DNA of 64,000 bases from Prinia subflava. Its lineage: Eukaryota > Chordata > Aves > Passeriformes > Cisticolidae. This document shows, piece by piece, positions 38,739 through 48,798 of this stretch. The DNA is taken from the NCBI RefSeq assembly GCF_021018805.1, contig NC_086248.1, positions 25,800,922 through 25,864,921 of the forward strand, given 5' to 3'. Numbering within the stretch: the first letter of the stretch is position 1; each line of letters begins with the position of its first letter. The notes beneath the pieces are model-generated. The model saw nothing but the letters and a program-made list of their open reading frames with translations, had not been told where the DNA came from and made no database searches. A program made the position numbers and the translations under genes.

Positions 38739-41720
38739 ATGGGGGCAGAATTTCACAGAAGTCAGCAACACTTTAACCTAGTATGTGTACTGGACAAGTT
38801 TGCAAACAAAAACTTCCTATTTTATGTGCTACATAAAGCTAAGGCTTTAAACAAGCTCTCAATTTCTTAAACTGTGCAAAGGAACAAATTTGCAAAGCCC
38901 AGTTGAGATGCTCCTTAAACAAGTTATCACAGAAAAAGGTAGGAACTGTAGAAAACAACAGAAGCCAAACTACAGGTAAGTAAATGGCAAAAATCCGTAT
39001 GGCCATGCCAATGACAAGGTTTCCCATCAAGCATCCAAACTGTCACTTTTGTTTTTCAGCAAGAAGATGATTTCAGATCTTTCTTTTTTTTTTTTTTTTT
39101 CTTTTTTTTTTTTTTTCTTTTTTTTTAATAGACCACTCTTTTCCTGTATCTGGTGTATTTGAAATACATTCAAACTGATCTGTGCTGAGGTTTTTTTAAA
39201 CAAACATTGAGGTATTTTCATGGAAGTCTTAGTTGGAATTCACGTGTCATGAAAGTAAAAAAAAAAAAAGGCATTATGGAACAGAAAGAAGGATAAGGAT
39301 CAACAAAGACATTGCACCACTGTTTCAAGAGAGATTTTGACTGCATTAAAAATATCTGCTGCATAATGGAGTGTGTGCAAATGAGATGCTGTTTTTACCT
39401 GGGCTGCTGGTACTTAAGATAATCTCAGAAAAGATCACTGCTGAAGTCTCAACACCCTGTCTCTATTTTAGAGCAGAGAAAAGAGGCCTGTGTCTTTAGC
39501 AGGGCTGGTAACATAAGACAGCTGCTGCTAATCACAGCCTTTCATATTCTTCTGTTGTCTGCACCAGACTGTGGACACTTGAGTAAAGGCAATTTCGTAA
39601 TACTTATTCTGCAACTTCAAGAGCTATTTAGCCACTAGAAGCCTTTTGTGTTAACTTTTGCTCAAACCTTGAAATGCTGCTGCTGACACTACAGCTGTCA
39701 TTGAAGCTCAGCCTACAGGCCATTAAAAATTTTTAGGCCAAGGGTTACCCTGGAGCACTTTGTATTTCTACAATGAAGTTAAAGTAAGTGCAATTGTCTT
39801 ACAGGAGCTGCCCTGATTCCTAAACAGAGCCTGTAAACTATTGTATTAGATGGATTTTAACTGGGCAGAATTTTTTTCCACAATTTTATACATTTGGACA
39901 CTTTCTGCAGATTTACAGAACCTGGCTCACCCAGCACTGTCCAAAAAAGCTTATCAGCAAACAATGAATAAATGATTTAAAGAATGTTCTTTCAAATATA
40001 AATGACTCTTAAGTGAAATCATATGGTAACCATCTTAACTGTTTATAAATACAAGTCCGATCAATTGCTCTTAGTAACATATTCTACCAAATATGTAAAA
40101 CTAATTGTCTTTAAATTATTTTCTGCTTTTTTGCATTATTTATAAAGCAAGCTGAAGCATCGGCTGTGCACTGATTTGACTGATGTTACCAGTTATCAAG
40201 AAAAGACAAGACACTAGATCACAGCAATCAGCAGTTTGATACAAAGTGCAAATGCAGTCCTTGAAAGATGGTTCCTAGAGGTGGTATCAGGAAACCTGCA
40301 GTTCTGGGAATAGTTCCATGCCAAGAACAGAATATTGCTAGGAAATCAAGTACAGAAACCTTGCAGGAGATTATTCTGCATTACTGAATAAGTATTTCAC
40401 TTCCATCACACTGATTTCTTTTGCTTCACCACTCAAAAGCTGTAAAAAATGCCTTATATCTTTTACTATTCATTAATGTGACATGTTCTTTAAAGTAAAT
40501 GAAGCTAATTGAATCATATTCAGGTGCTATACTGGATAGATGATAACGTTTTGTCTTTTAAATAGTTTGTCTTTTATTATACTATCTTCATCAAACAGTA
40601 TTCTGAATAATTATCATATTGCTGCTATGAAGTTCCAGCACTATTACATCCTGAGTAAGAACTTCAGGTCACCTACAGCACTTGCACAAAACACCACAAA
40701 TCAAGGCAAAGCACCTCAGGCTATGCAGCAAGAAAGTAATTCCTTACAGCACTGTATATGTTTCTAAGGTCTTTACCATTTGGATTATTACATTATCTCA
40801 GTTTTATATTCACTAGTCAGGAGGTAAATGTCAGCTGGAATCACTGAATCTCAATTTTTCTTATACCTTTCATTTTGTTTGATGAGCTTTTTACCAGTTG
40901 TAATTTATTGCTCTGATGAAAGTATAAAGCAAAAAGCTCAGTGTAATCAAGGCTAATGGTGAACCAAATACCATGTGATAATAAATCAAGAAAAAATACT
41001 CTGAAGACAAATGGAGATGTTTATCATTTCAGTACGAACACTATTAGAATAACTGTTTATGTAAAATAAAAAACTGTACAAAAAACCAAACAAACACCCT
41101 AGTTCCAAAAAAAATCAATATTCTCTTATAAAAAATAAACCCTCAAACTTCCAACAGGCAGCTAAATTTTGCAAGAAATAAAATCCTTTTTCTGCATTAG
41201 AGTATGTAACAATGAGAACTTGTGAGAAAGTCTGAGATATTAAAACATTTTGTTTTTATAAACAGCAATGAACATTGTCAGTCACAGCCTGCAGTAATCC
41301 TGGTACTTAATTACTTGATCTTTTAAAACTTATTCACGAAAGAAAACCCCCCAACTCTTCTATAAGGAAGCTTTTTGGAGGTCCTGGAAATTTTTTGCTC
41401 TTTGGCAACTGGTATTTTATTTTATAAAAGAATGATATATGTGGAAAAAAAAAACCTGAGAAAAAATCTCAGCAGTTTGCTTAAGGGCGAAACCTACCTG
41501 AAACTGAAAAAAATCTCATTCACTTTAATTGCTTTTCTGAAAGGCTCTGAGACAGAAGCTAAAACATGTAATAGCTAACAGATACATTTAAATAATAGCT
41601 TATTTTTTTTTACCATCACAAAGCCTACATATTATGAGTCAATAAAAATGGTTAAGTGTATAACTTTTTCATCATTATATTAATAAGTATTAAACAAGTG
41701 CTAGACTGGATTTACAGTAC
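38739..41720. other. Intron flanking KHDRBS2 exon 2
   Basis: T-rich tract at 39082. The stretch 39340-39770 is balanced in composition and free of repeats, and could be a conserved regulatory element; this cannot be tested without an alignment. Confidence 0.4.
39082..39132. repeat. T-rich tract interrupted by C
   Basis: Three runs of 10 to 18 T separated by single C. Might be the A-tail of an old minus-strand insertion or a simple repeat. Confidence 0.9.
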
Positions 41721-41848
41721 CTTCGGATATTGTTTGACAGGGATCAGAACTCTCTCTGACAGCTTTATGTTTTTGTTGCTGATAACATCAAGGTATTTCT
41801 TTTCTTCATCTTCCTTCTTGCCTTCTGAACCCTGAAACTTTTCCATTT
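41721..41848 (-). CDS. KHDRBS2: KHDRBS2 (SLM-1) exon 2, internal coding exon
   Basis: Read on the minus strand, this 128-nt segment is open: two bases (AA) that finish a codon from exon 1, then 42 codons from [11 protein letters not shown] through [10 protein letters not shown] to LIPVKQYPK. It ends exactly on a codon boundary. The acceptor is ..gatatttttcag just beyond 41848 and the donor is AAG/gtactg at 41720-41721. The peptide matches the C-terminal part of the QUA1 dimerisation region and the start of the KH/STAR domain. KHDRBS2 is distinguished from KHDRBS1 and KHDRBS3 by [10 protein letters not shown] and [14 protein letters not shown]. The family are nuclear RNA-binding proteins that control alternative splicing, KHDRBS2 mainly in neurons. 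The next coding residues (FNFVGK..) would lie in exon 3, to the left of this window. One oddity: the first full codon is Met where mammals have Ile. Identification is near certain; the coordinates are exact to the splice sites. Confidence 0.95.
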
Positions 41849-42120
41849 CTGAAAAATATCACAAAACAGAACAATCAGTGACATGTTATTTGTCATCCCT
41901 GGGAAGTTTAGACTTACACCCTCCTATCCAGCCCGCGCACTGAACGCCTGTGCTGTTTGCACTCGTGTGACAGGGACTGCAGTCTCTAGGAGAACCTGGA
42001 CTCTCAGCAGTGCTGGGAGGCAGGGGTGACAGTCCACAGGTCACACTCCACAACTAATTCTTCCCCAGCTGAAAGGGAAGGCAAATGATCTCAGCAGGAG
42101 CAGGAATGGATGAGGCTTAC

Positions 42121-42458
42121 TGTTGTTATGGTTTTCAGACGGCACAGAAATAACAACATGACTCTCCATGATGGTAAAGATGAGAGCAAACTTTATTCTT
42201 CTAAATTCTACTTTATTATAGAGTAGTTTGGTACAAAGAACATGATCGGTTATTCAGCATCTACACCCTTTAGTAAACATTTCTTTCCAGTAAACATGTT
42301 GGAAAAACACCACCTGAGGATGGTTTCTCACTTCCCAAGGTTTGTTTGAATTCCTCCTTTAGATTTCTCAGGCTGACATGAGAAACTTACTCACTTGCCT
42401 TTCACACAAGACACTGGCAGAGCCTGAAGCCTAAGTTCAGACCAATGTCAGGCCCACA
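42121..42458 (-). mobile_element. Solo LTR with perfect 6-bp target duplication, 273 bp upstream of KHDRBS2 exon 2
   Basis: A 338-bp element flanked by GCTTAC at 42115-42120 and at 42459-42464. On the minus strand it starts TGTGGGCC and ends ccataacaaca. It holds a TATAATAA box (complement of 42213-42220) and AATAAA (complement of 42192-42197). The 6-bp duplication and short length suit an ERVK/alpharetrovirus-like LTR. It is transcribed, if at all, in the same direction as KHDRBS2 and toward exon 2. Confidence 0.85.
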
Positions 42459-42464
42459 GCTTAC

Positions 42465-43764
42465 AATTCCAGTTATCAGTCTTTTAAAGGGAAAAAAATC
42501 ATCACAGCTTGATGCTTTTTGTAAATGTGATCTGCCAGAACTAGGCTGGATTCTAACTGCAATGGCTAACTTTCAATACAAATACCAGAAAACTGAAGAA
42601 ACTTGTTGTTATTGAGTTTCCCTTCAAATACTTCTGAATTAGTTAAAGGTTATACAAAATATGGTAAGACCTAAAGTTAACTCTTGCTTCAAAAAATTCT
42701 TCAATTAAGAAATGCAGTAAAAAATCATGAGATATATATATATATATAAACACTAATTTGTAGAACACGCTAGAATTTACAAAAAAAAAAAAAAAAAGAA
42801 AGAAACAGAAAGTATATTTAGGTAGAATAGTTTTGAATCCTTTATTCCCTAAAGCTCTATAACTAATGGATGACAACAAATTATTGAATTCATCATCCTG
42901 CAAAGAACACCCTATATAGTGCCTGAGAGCTCCCTGACAGCACAGGTACTGTTGAAAAGCTGATTTTGCAGCAGTGACATTGTTGGCAGCACAGAAAATG
43001 GCAATGCTTATAATGAGCTAATTATAACTGAATTATAGCTGAAAAGGGACAGCTGTGGGTCTCAGAAACATGCTGCTTCAAGGACTGGAAAGCGAGAGTG
43101 GAAAGGAGGAACACAACCACGGCACATTCTAAAATTCATATACAAGTTTCCTTGACTTCCAACAAGCATAAAGAAAAATTGTGTTGAAAAGAACAGCCCA
43201 TGTCATGATTTGTTAATAAATGTTTATGCTGTTTTTATGAGATCAAATAATTTATTTAAAGCCTGCACCAGCAGACAGTTCTCTAATGTTACAGTCATAA
43301 GTGCTTTTAAAACCTCTCAGAGAACACACCTAAAAGACCTCAGATGGGATATACATTCAATAATTTAGGACTAAAAAGTTACTTACAATCACTAAAAGCA
43401 TCAGAGGAACATTTCATTATCGTAAAATACTTGAATACATGTAAAAAAATGTGGTATGTCGCATTCAGTGAAAGATTAATCTGGAAAGCAGCAAGCACCA
43501 ATTTAAGTAAGTAAACTATTCATTTTGGGCAGGTTTAATAGATAAAACGTTCCTTGAAAATAGATCTGATGCAATTATACAAAGGGCTGTGCTATGGGGG
43601 CACAGAGGGGAGAGTCAAAGCTGCATAAAGAGAGGGAAGTGTTACAAGCACAGTAGGGTACTAAATGAAATTAAGGAATTTCCCAAATGTATTGTGAACA
43701 CAGTGCTAATTTAGATAATTCTAAAAGGCAAGTGGGGGAAGTCAATCTACACATACATTTCACT
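42465..43764. other. Intron, nothing recognised but simple repeats
   Basis: The patch 42940-43040 carries gagctaattataactgaatt, a homeodomain-type core, in a repeat-free context. Confidence 0.4.
42732..42748. repeat. (TA)n microsatellite
   Basis: Eight TA units. An A run of about 18 follows at 42779-42797. Confidence 0.9.
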
Positions 43765-44392
43765 AGAACTACGGAAGTTTAAGTTCGAGAAGACCTTTAA
43801 GGTGATCAAGTCCAGCTGTTAATTGAGCTCTGCCAAGTCCACCACTAAACCACATCCACAAGTGCCACATCTACCTACATGTTTTTTAAATACTTCCAGG
43901 GACAGTCATTTCACCATCTCCCTGGGTAGTCCGTTCCAATGCTTGATAACTGCTTTTGTGAACACATGGCTCCTGCTGAACCTCCCCTGACACAGCCTGA
44001 GGCTATGTCTTCTCATCCTGTCACTACTTGGCATGGAGAAGAAACCAACCCCCACTCGACTACAACCTCCCTTCAGGTACTTGAAGAGAGCAATGAAGTC
44101 CTCCTTGAGCCTCCTTTTCTCCACGCTAAACCACAACTCCCTCAGCTGCTCCTCGTCAGATCTGTGCACAGACCCTTTCCCGTCTCTGTTGTCATTGTCT
44201 GGACACACTCCAGCCCCTCAATGTCTTTGTCAGGGGCCCAGACCTGGACACAGCACTCAAGGTGCAGCCTCACCAGTCCCGAATACAGGAGAAAAATCCC
44301 TGTCCTGTGCTGCTGGCCACACTGGTGTTGCTGATACAGGCCAGGATGCCATTGGCTTTATAAACAACTAAACTCTTTCTCCCAGAAAGCTG
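43765..44392 (-). mobile_element. CR1 LINE 3' region, reverse orientation
   Basis: About 0.6 kb that keeps the CR1 order in reverse complement: aagtccagctgttaattgag, ccagggacagtcatttcacc, tccgttccaatgcttgataa, ctcctgctgaacctcccctg, acaacctcccttcaggta, then the ORF2-end region reaching ccaggatgccattggc. The overlapping open frames on both strands belong to it. Confidence 0.93.
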
Positions 44393-44956
44393 CTCAAAGA
44401 TATTTAAAAGTCTGTATGGTCAGTAGGGATGGGTACTAAAGGTTAGGACAAAATGCTCCCCTTTGAATCGTCTACCAGGCCTTGCAACCACTCCCAGTCC
44501 TGTGCTTTGTTTTTGACTGAGAGTACATGGAAGTTTTGGAATGAAAATGGCATCTTTCCTGAAGTTAATGAAAGACTGCTTCAGCTGGGCTTATCAGACC
44601 TATGTGAACAAGAGTTTGTTGATCTACCACAACTGAGACAAGCTGTGGCACTTGAATTCGTTCCACTCCATGATGAGGGCTGAGCTCTAAACCCAGAAGA
44701 GCCAGTCCCAGCTTATTATGGGAGGCACAAGAAACAGCAGCGCAGCGTCAAGTTTCCTCCAGGGAATGAATGGCAACAGAAAGCCCATCTCAGCTGAGGT
44801 CCCGCAGCACTAAATGTCAAACAGAGAGAGAGAAGCAAATGAGAAGGGATCATGAAGAGAGCCAGGCTGTAAGCCCAGAACCACAAAAGAAGGCAGCAGA
44901 GACATTGGGGATATCAGGTTTCTGCCAGGGAGCAGTGGCAACTAGACCATGACACA
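44393..44956. other. Unassigned stretch between two CR1 copies
   Basis: GC-richer than typical intron. A 76-codon plus-strand frame at 44453-44683 (ESTWKFWNENGIFPEVNE..) and a second at 44770-44952 look somewhat protein-like. No family was recognised. It might be upstream sequence of the RING/RS gene or an old retrocopy. Confidence 0.3.
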
Positions 44957-45375
44957 GCCAGACAGCTTTTGAGTATCATCTCCAAGGAGGGAAGAGTCCA
45001 CAAGCACCCTGACAGTGCTTGGTCACCCTCACAGTAAAAAAAAAAAAAAAGTTCCCCAATACTCCGAGAGAGATTCTGGGTTCTGGGCGCTCCTGAAAAG
45101 AGCCTGCCTCTGTCTTCTTTGTACCTTCCCTTCTGTTATTGGTATACATTGGAAAAGATCCCCTATGGAATCTTCTCCAGACTGAACAGTCTGGAGGCAG
45201 CAATCTTAGGCCTTTCCTTGTAGGAGAGATGCTCAAGACCCTTCATCATCCTTGCAAACCCTTACCTAACACTCTCCAGTATGTCCATCTCTACTTATGC
45301 TGGGGAGCCAGACATGAGACAGACTGCTCCAGTGGAGTATCACCTCTTTTGACCTGCAAAGTTGACTGAGGAGTA
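44957..45375 (-). mobile_element. CR1 LINE 3' region, reverse orientation
   Basis: From gacagcttttgagtatcatc through ccctcacagt, a 16-base A run and gttcccc, then tcctgaaaagagcctgcctc, gaacagtctggaggcagc and tccttgtaggagagatgctc to gtggagtatcacc. One continuous reversed CR1. It lies between an unassigned stretch and the RING/RS gene flank. Confidence 0.88.
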
Positions 45376-45856
45376 AGAAATGCCTTGAGATGGTTTATTT
45401 CTAAAACAGAACACAGGGTTGGATATGACCAGTGAAAACTGTGAATTTATATGAAAAATATAGGATTTTGCTTGACAGTGGAGCAGTCATGTGAGAAGAA
45501 CCATCTTGGAAGATTTCATTCCTTGGGGCTGGAGTTTGTATCTTCTGGGTGTGCTTTCTGAAAGCCCCATGATGTCACCAGGGAGTCACTGTGACACGCG
45601 TGACAAGAAGCTTTTTGGATCCTTGGGGAAGCCCTGAAAGGCCACAGTGTCTGGCCTCCTCCATCGGGGACAGACATCTGCAGGTGGGGGGAAAAAGGAC
45701 TCCCATCTGATTGTGTGCTTCCTGAGGGCACAGAGAACATTTGCTGGACAAGGACACCGACAGGGCCTGGGGTGCTGGTCCCAATCTGCCATGCACTCAG
45801 GCTCTGGCTGCACGTGCTGAGAGGCCAAGAATCCCTTTCCCAGCTTCCCAGCTCCT
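45376..45856 (+). other. Probable upstream region of the RING/RS gene
   Basis: Becomes GC-rich from about 45530. It has a CpG-containing palindromic word gtgacacgcgtgacaag near 45590-45606. No TATA box was seen. The 132-codon minus-strand frame at 45516-45914 has no support. Confidence 0.35.
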
Positions 45857-46090
45857 GCCTGCACATATCAAAGAGGTCAGTTACCATCCTGCCACAAGAC
45901 CTAGAACATGCCAAGACACCCCAGTGTCACTCATCTACCTCAGGATGGTCCCTGGCATTGGTGGCAGCCCAAGTGCTGTCCTGAGGCAAAATGGGCAGTT
46001 CTTTAATGCTCAAATTCCATAACTTTGCTGCTGCTGCAGACTGTGTCCCCAGCACCAGGGAACACGTCAGCTTATCTCTTTGGTTTGCAG
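45857..46090 (+). repeat. 5' flank of the RING/RS gene, copy A of a dispersed duplication
   Basis: The 230 bp before the coding exon matches 48799-49017 along most of its length. Shared words include ggtccctggca, agcccaag, and gctgcagactgtg. Both copies end at a splice-acceptor-like cag. Confidence 0.75.
46074..46090 (+). promoter_or_regulatory. Splice-acceptor-like tract before the RING/RS ORF
   Basis: A T-rich tract followed by ttgcag/GG lies six bases before the preferred ATG. It suggests an upstream untranslated exon joins here. A diverged copy at 48799-49017 ends in the same kind of signal (cttacag). Confidence 0.45.
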
Positions 46091-46096
46091 GGCAAA

Positions 46097-47323
46097 ATGG
46101 CCTCAGAGGAAGACTTGACCTCTTACCCTGCTGCCAGCACCAGCCAGGTGTCCCGGGCTGACCGTCGAGGTACTTCGGGGCACCTACGGTGCCCAATCTG
46201 CCGGGCTGCCATTAATGACCGAGCTTCCGCGGGCTGGCGTCGGCACCCTTTCTGTTTTTACTGCATGGTGGAGTGGTTCCACAAAAAAGTGGAGGGCCTG
46301 TCACCTTTCTCACATACACTCCACATGGTGGGAGTCAGTACCTCAGAGGTGCACTCCACTACGGAGTCCATCAGCTCTGCCAGCCATACTCAAGAAGAGC
46401 GAGCTGGGTCCCGCTCTGCGGAAAGATGCCAGCATCATTCCTCAGGACACCAGTGCCGCAGGTCTCACAGCAGAAGCTGTGGTGGCAGCCGTGGGGGCAG
46501 CCGTGGGGGCAGCCGTGGGGGCAGCCGTGGCAGGGCCCAAGAGCAGAGCCGAGGCAGGTATCCAAGGAGGCGTCACGATGGCCGCACCAGGGTCCAGCAG
46601 GCCCAGGGCTACAACCACTCAAGCAGCAGGAGGAGGCAGAGCAGGGCTCAGAACGCTGCTCGTGACACAGGCCGAGCTCCAAGGAGCAGACAGAGCGTCC
46701 GTGCAATCTCAAGGAGGCGTAAGCGCCGTCAGCAAGAATTCCAGGTTTCTTTCATAGAACCGAGGGCCATAAGGAGCCGGTCCCGGCAGAGGTCGCGCAG
46801 CTCTGCCCGCCAAACATTGAGGGAGTATCTAAGGAAGATGGAACGCGATGAGGGACGAGCTCTAAGGCGTGACTGGTACCTCCGTGCCTCTTCAAGGAGG
46901 AGCAGGCGCCAACAGCAAGGGCGCCGGGTTTCTTACAGAGACTCGCAGGTGGCAAGGAGCCGAACCCCAGGGAGGTTGCGCAGCACACTGCCCCTGAAGG
47001 AGAATCCGAGCACGATGGAATGCTATGAGAGACAGCCCTTAAGGACTGAACAGGGCATCCATCCCTCCCCAAGGAGGAGTGAGCGCCTTCGGCAAGGACG
47101 CCAAGTTTCTCTCATCGAGCCACGGGTGACAAGGAGCCAATCCCGGGCAAGGTCCTGCAGCACACAGAACCAAACACTGCAGGAGAATCTAAGGAGCGTG
47201 GAACGTGATGACGGACAAGCTCCAGGACCCGAACAGGACACCTCAACCTCCTCGGGGTGCAGTGAGCACCATCAGCGGGGGCGCCGGATTTCTTTCACTG
47301 AACCACAGGTGGCAAGGAACTAA
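46097..47323 (+). CDS. RING-like / RS-repeat protein, Topors-like, antisense in KHDRBS2 intron 1
   Basis: 408 aa from an ATG in strong context (gcaaaATGG). The frame stays open upstream to 46025, but a splice-acceptor-like tract ending ..tttgcag at 46090 suggests the coding exon starts just before this ATG. Residues 32-72 form a RING-like motif: C32-x2-C35, then H50-x2-C53-x2-C56 followed by W60. The usual third cysteine is R48, and the last CxxC reads SPFS (S69, S72). A Gly-Gly-Ser-Arg repeat lies near residues 129-146, and from about residue 205 an Arg/Ser-rich tail is built of 59-61-residue repeats. An N-terminal RING with an RS tail recalls TOPORS, a nuclear ubiquitin/SUMO ligase, and songbird genomes carry Topors-like copies. 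Base composition is far richer in G+C than the flanks. Family assignment is inference; ligase activity is doubtful given the missing ligands. Confidence 0.6.
   Translation: MASEEDLTSYPAASTSQVSRADRRGTSGHLRCPICRAAINDRASAGWRRHPFCFYCMVEWFHKKVEGLSPFSHTLHMVGVSTSEVHSTTESISSASHTQEERAGSRSAERCQHHSSGHQCRRSHSRSCGGSRGGSRGGSRGGSRGRAQEQSRGRYPRRRHDGRTRVQQAQGYNHSSSRRRQSRAQNAARDTGRAPRSRQSVRAISRRRKRRQQEFQVSFIEPRAIRSRSRQRSRSSARQTLREYLRKMERDEGRALRRDWYLRASSRRSRRQQQGRRVSYRDSQVARSRTPGRLRSTLPLKENPSTMECYERQPLRTEQGIHPSPRRSERLRQGRQVSLIEPRVTRSQSRARSCSTQNQTLQENLRSVERDDGQAPGPEQDTSTSSGCSEHHQRGRRISFTEPQVARN
46481..46540 (+). repeat. 12-bp tandem repeat encoding GGSR units
   Basis: The unit ggcagccgtggg recurs about four times, inside the RING/RS gene, and is translated as Gly-Gly-Ser-Arg repeats. 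The period is a multiple of three, so copy-number changes keep the frame. Confidence 0.9.
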
Positions 47324-47345
47324 TCCCTGTGGAGATCCTGCAGCC
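46711..47345 (+). repeat. About 183-bp coding tandem repeat, 3.4 copies
   Basis: Copies begin near 46711, 46894, 47071 and 47254, spaced 183, 177 and 183 bp. Each starts with aaggagg-like sequence coding for RRSxR, followed by a QGRxVSxxEPxVxRSxSR-like core. All spacings are multiples of three. The fourth copy runs past the stop codon: the TAA at 47321 sits where copy three has CAA. Confidence 0.85.
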
Positions 47346-47463
47346 ATGCTGGGCACAGGCCTGGTAGCACACCCTACCACCAAGGGAACTACTGTATGCC
47401 CTGTTACCAGTGTCAGGAATGACTCCACTTTAGACAAAAACAGCCCCTACTAACAACTGCAAA

Positions 47464-47469
47464 AATAAA
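47464..47469 (+). terminator. Poly(A) signal AATAAA downstream of the RING/RS gene
   Basis: A canonical AATAAA lies 141 bp after the stop codon at 47321-47323, where a short 3' UTR would end. It supports the view that this is a transcribed gene. Confidence 0.6.
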
Positions 47470-48667
47470 GTCAGATCTAATGCTCAAGCCTGGGGCCTAG
47501 GATCTATTCTCCACCACAAAATGCATCAGAAAATCTAAAGACACTCTTGCAAGGCCTTTTCAGGTTAGGAGGATAATAGGCATGAAACTTCAGTGCTGTT
47601 TTGTCATTCTGTTCTATGGTATCTGCTTGTGTATAAAATGGGGTACTGAACATTTTGTACAGGGGTACCTTTTCTCCCTATATTGGGTTTCCACAGTGTG
47701 ATCAAATTTTCTCCTTTTTGTCCTGGTACCAAAGACACCAATGACTTATTAGGAAATCTCTTGTCCTTCCACACCTGTTTTCTTCTGCTTTGTCCCAAAC
47801 ATTCCCCAGAGTAACTTCTGTTACCACTCTTCTCACAGTGAAGAGTAAAGTCAATTTACAACTACTCTGTCTCAAAGGCACTGCCCCATAATGCCAATCC
47901 AAATCTAATGTCTGGTAGAAAAACTCTGAAAAGCTTTTCCTTCTTCTTCTTTAAAGACTTTAAAAACAACCCCCAAAGCCTTCATAGAGAAATTTGCCCC
48001 TGTGGTATACCCTGTACAAAGCCTCAGGTTTAATGCCCAGAGTGGCAGTACAGGCCACAGGTTCTTCAGACCATGGCCAAAGACTACTAAAGTCATCAAA
48101 AAACAGTGTTGGACCAAGAATTGTTACTTTCATGTAAGACTGGAGCAAAAAGAGGAGTCCTCTCAAAAGACAAAGACAATACATTAATTACTGGAGCAAG
48201 ACAAACTGTATTCAATTTTTGTATTGAACTGCAGTTGGCCTCTACTGTGTATACCCCTCATGTCACTCCATGACTAGTACTACCACAGAAAAGAAGCATT
48301 AAGACACAGTCTCATGAAGGAATCCAGGCCAGGATCAATGTGCTGGCTCACAACACTGACATGCAGCCACTTGCTTCAGTTGTAAACTTTGACTTGCCAA
48401 CTGCAAAAACTATAGTCACCTGCAACACACTACAAAAACAACCAATGCCTTTAGTGACATGTTGCACTCATTGCACCCTCATGCTTGAGTTTAGCTTGTT
48501 AGTTTTCTGTGCAGTCACTGATAAATCCCCCAAAGGAAAAGAAGTGGCTGCCACATGGACAATTGACTTCTGAGAGACAAACCTGGCTCTTCACAAGCAT
48601 ATGGAATCATTCAAACCTTACCACGTCATGAAGTCTGGAGGGGCTTTCTTAGCTTCAGTGTATTTTG
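47470..48667. other. Intron after the RING/RS gene, nothing recognised
   Basis: Small frames on both strands only. No repeat family was identified. Confidence 0.45.
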
Positions 48668-48797
48668 AGTCACAGAACCATGAACAGTGGAGGCAGGAAA
48701 GGACCTCCAGAAGCCATCTAGTCCAACCTCTCCTGCTCAATCAGAGCCATTAAGAGATGGTGGCCCAGGACCACAGCCACACAGCTTTGGAGTACAT
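48668..48797 (-). mobile_element. Short CR1 3' end, reverse orientation
   Basis: Tcacagaaccatgaacagt, aggaaaggacctccagaagc, atctagtccaacctctcctg and gtggcccaggaccacagcc are the reversed CR1 terminus. It directly abuts the duplicated RING/RS gene flank on its right. Confidence 0.8.
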
Positions 48798-48798
48798 T

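Larger units (their letters stand above)
1..41720 (-). other. KHDRBS2: KHDRBS2 intron 2 (partial)
   Basis: Everything left of the exon 2 donor is inferred to be intron 2. No segment encoding the KH core (FNFVGKLLGPRGN..) was found on the minus strand, so the intron is longer than 41.7 kb. It holds CR1 and LTR insertions and simple repeats, listed separately. The possible exons at 16.7-19.1 kb would make part of it a nested gene if they are real. Confidence 0.8.

Noticed and set aside
39027..39221. Poly-Lys frame on the minus strand
   Set aside because: Produced by the T-rich tract at 39082-39132.
43906..44371. Three overlapping frames of 100-131 codons on both strands
   Set aside because: All fall inside one reversed CR1. 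The minus-strand one is a remnant of the element and the others are shadows.
45516..45914. 132-codon minus-strand frame
   Set aside because: No start context, splice signals or recognisable domain. It overlaps the probable upstream region of the plus-strand gene.
46215..47072. Alternative frames of 106-180 codons on both strands within the RING/RS gene
   Set aside because: They are shadows created by the GC-rich repeated coding sequence. Only the 46097 frame carries the RING motif and covers the whole region.
46711..47345. CRISPR-like or satellite array
   Set aside because: The 183-bp units are diverged, adjacent without spacers and in coding frame. This is a protein repeat, not an array.
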